Below are positions 5,043 through 6,254 of a stretch of 6,254 bases of DNA, piece by piece. The position numbers were made by a program, and so were the translations under genes. The notes beneath the pieces are model-generated. The model had not been told where the DNA came from. It saw only the letters and a list, made by a program, of their open reading frames with translations, and searched no databases. Source of the DNA: an uncultured Collinsella sp. (GTDB taxonomy: Bacteria; Actinomycetota; Coriobacteriia; Coriobacteriales; Coriobacteriaceae); assembly GCA_902492825.1 (NCBI GenBank), contig CABUMZ010000108.1:1-6254 (forward strand). Reading direction: 5' to 3'. How positions within the stretch are numbered: position 1 is the first letter of the stretch; the number at the start of each line of letters is the position of its first letter.

Positions 5043-5684
5043 CTACTCCTCGCCCGTCAGCTTGGCGGACAGATGCTCGAGCGCGTGGAATCGATGGCTG
5101 ATGGCGTTCTTCTCGTCCGCCGTGAGCTCGGCCATGGTCTTGCCCGGCGTGTCGACCGGCAGGAACAGCGGGTCATAGCCAAAGCCGTGATCGCCGCGGC
5201 CCTCGTGCGCGATAACGCCCTCGCAGACGCCCTCGCCATAGGTGACCAAGCCGTCCGTGTCGATGAGCGCAACGACGCTCATAAAGCGCGCGGTACGATC
5301 CTCATCTGCCACGCCATTCAGATTCACGAGCAGCTTGGCATTGTTGGCGGCATCGTCGCCGTGAACGCCCGCGTAGCGTGCGCTATACACACCGGGCTCA
5401 CCGTCCAGCGCGTCGACGACCAGGCCCGAATCGTCGGCAATGGCCATGAGCCCCGTCTCTTCGACGGCAGCCTGCGCCTTGATGATGGCGTTCTCCAAAA
5501 ACGTCGTGCCGTTTTCCTCGGGGTCCTCAAAATCGCCCAGCTGGCCGAGCGCCACAAAGCGAACCTCGGGCATAACCTTGCCCAAAATGGCCTCGATCTC
5601 GGTGAGCTTATGGGCGTTGCCCGTTGCCACGACGATGGTCGCCGCCGGGTCGAGAGTGTCAATGTCGATCTTCTCAAGTGCCAT
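5043..5684 (-). CDS. rdgB: dITP/XTP pyrophosphatase (Ham1/RdgB family)
   Basis: Cleaves non-canonical purine triphosphates (dITP, ITP, XTP) to monophosphate and pyrophosphate, preventing their incorporation into nucleic acids. The 213-residue protein shows VVATGNAHKLTEI (18-30), ENGTTFLENAIIKA (57-70), the catalytic ADDSGLVVDALDG (83-95) with Asp84/Asp85, GVYSARYAG (98-106), GDHGFGYDPLF (164-174) and the nucleobase-recognition SHR (196-198). About 14 N-terminal residues precede the conserved core, but a strong AAGGAGG (5691-5697) 6 nt before the ATG supports this start. Pairing with rph upstream is common in bacteria. I see no usable promoter in the 143-bp gap, so transcription probably comes from rph. 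The gap (5685-5827) otherwise holds a REP-like inverted repeat and overlapping short palindromes near 5771-5782. Confidence 0.95.
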   Translation of the reverse strand: MALEKIDIDTLDPAATIVVATGNAHKLTEIEAILGKVMPEVRFVALGQLGDFEDPEENGTTFLENAIIKAQAAVEETGLMAIADDSGLVVDALDGEPGVYSARYAGVHGDDAANNAKLLVNLNGVADEDRTARFMSVVALIDTDGLVTYGEGVCEGVIAHEGRGDHGFGYDPLFLPVDTPGKTMAELTADEKNAISHRFHALEHLSAKLTGEE

Positions 5685-5794
5685 GAGTGGCCTCCTTGTC
5701 TCTATAGCAATGCCGCGCCGAGGGCGACGAGGGCCTCTGCCTCTCCCCTCTCAATCAACGGCAGTCTTGTGTCTAGACGTCTCCGCAGATGAAA

Positions 5795-5827
5795 CCTACC
5801 AAATTAAACCTGTCCCTTTTTGGTAGG
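5795..5827. repeat. REP-like inverted repeat behind rph
   Basis: Perfect 9-bp arms CCTACCAAA (5795-5803) and TTTGGTAGG (5819-5827) enclose 15 nt. It abuts the rph stop codon directly. On the minus strand the enclosed sequence contains AGGGACAGGTTTAA. From memory, GGGACAGGTTT-type cores recur in dispersed elements near IS200-like/REP-associated tyrosine transposases in other bacteria; that link is unverified. It could equally be a stability hairpin between rph and rdgB. It lacks a T-run typical of a terminator. Confidence 0.6.
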
Positions 5828-6254
5828 TTAGGCGAGGGCTTGGCGCTGAAGCTCGATGAGCTCGGCGATACCTTTGTCGCCCAGGTCGAGCAGGGCGTTG
5901 AGGCGCTTACGGTCGAAGGGCGCCTGCTCGCCGGTACCCTGGAGCTCGATCATCTCACCGGCGTCGGTGGCGACGAGGTTCATGTCGACCTCGGCATGGC
6001 TGTCCTCGGAATAATCCAAGTCGAGCAGGGTGTTGCCGTCGACAACGCCCATGGAAATGGCAGCCACCTGGCCGATAAGCGGGATGCGCTCGATCTTGCC
6101 CGCCTCGACCCACATGGCAAGGGCGTCGTGCAGTGCCACCCAGGCGCCGGTAATGCTCGCCGTTCGCGTGCCGCCGTCTGCCTGAATCACGTCGCAGTCG
6201 ACGGTAACGGTGTACTCGCCGAGTGCCTTCATATTGACGACGGTACGCAGGCTG
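5828..6254 (-). CDS. rph: Ribonuclease PH, C-terminal part (5' end beyond the window)
   Basis: Phosphorolytic 3'-5' exoribonuclease that trims tRNA 3' ends, releasing nucleoside diphosphates. The frame is open to the window edge. The visible 141 complete codons begin SLRTVVNMKALGEYTV, so the internal Met at 6232 is not the start; roughly the first 100 residues are missing. Motifs seen: DCDVIQADGGTRTASITGA, which holds the phosphate-binding GTR triplet, then LDYSEDSHAEVDMN with the two conserved aspartates needed for catalysis, and IELQGTGEQAPF near the end. The protein ends in RQALA, giving a normal C-terminus. It probably heads or precedes the rdgB-dtd transcript. Confidence 0.96.
   Translation of the reverse strand, partial: SLRTVVNMKALGEYTVTVDCDVIQADGGTRTASITGAWVALHDALAMWVEAGKIERIPLIGQVAAISMGVVDGNTLLDLDYSEDSHAEVDMNLVATDAGEMIELQGTGEQAPFDRKRLNALLDLGDKGIAELIELQRQALA

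Noticed and set aside
5701..5706. TATAGA as a -10 box for rdgB
   Set aside because: Initiation would fall inside the ribosome binding site at 5691-5697, and there is no -35 box.
5771..5782. Overlapping 8-bp palindromes GTCTAGAC and AGACGTCT
   Set aside because: Too short to assign a function; could be chance or the edge of the REP-like element.
4563..5792. 409-residue open frame on the plus strand
   Set aside because: It is antisense to dtd and rdgB, both certain from motifs; long shadow frames are expected in G/C-rich genes, and the translation is low-complexity without a recognisable domain.

Overview
The window is a compact stretch of bacterial housekeeping genes. Every gene I can support lies on the minus strand, so transcription runs from high to low coordinates. 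Coding regions are G/C-rich. I infer an anaerobic actinobacterium of the class Coriobacteriia, most likely Collinsella or a close relative. The basis is the mix of actinobacterial-looking proteins (IspE, RdgB), a veg-ispE pair best known from Firmicutes, and an unusually long lysyl-tRNA synthetase. This placement rests on recognition, not on a database search.

In transcription order the layout is: (1) the 3' part of rph (RNase PH), a 143-bp gap holding a REP-like inverted repeat, then rdgB (dITP/XTP pyrophosphatase) and dtd (D-aminoacyl-tRNA deacylase), the last two 3 nt apart. dtd ends in a perfect 12-bp palindrome. (2) A gap of about 180 bp with a promoter and a hairpin leader, then veg and ispE only 2 nt apart, followed by tRNA-Pro(CGG) and a strong intrinsic terminator. 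(3) tatA as a single-gene unit, with a good -35/-10 promoter whose 17-bp spacer is occupied by a perfect dyad, and a strong terminator behind it. (4) greA, a terminator-like hairpin, then lysS, followed after 2 nt by a second copy of the palindrome seen behind dtd.

The genes serve RNA metabolism and translation quality control (rph, dtd, tRNA-Pro, greA, lysS), nucleotide-pool cleaning (rdgB), isoprenoid precursor synthesis by the MEP pathway (ispE), protein export (tatA) and a small regulatory protein (veg).

The gene content is ordinary; the non-coding structure is more interesting. Three points stand out. An identical palindrome sits directly behind two unrelated stop codons. A perfect dyad fills the tatA promoter spacer. 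A 12-bp hairpin that pairs fully only in minus-strand RNA lies just before the lysS ribosome binding site. The lysyl-tRNA synthetase also carries a C-terminal Trbp111/MetRS-type tRNA-binding domain. I found no CRISPR array, intact insertion sequence, phage gene or defence system, and no evidence for a wholly new system.
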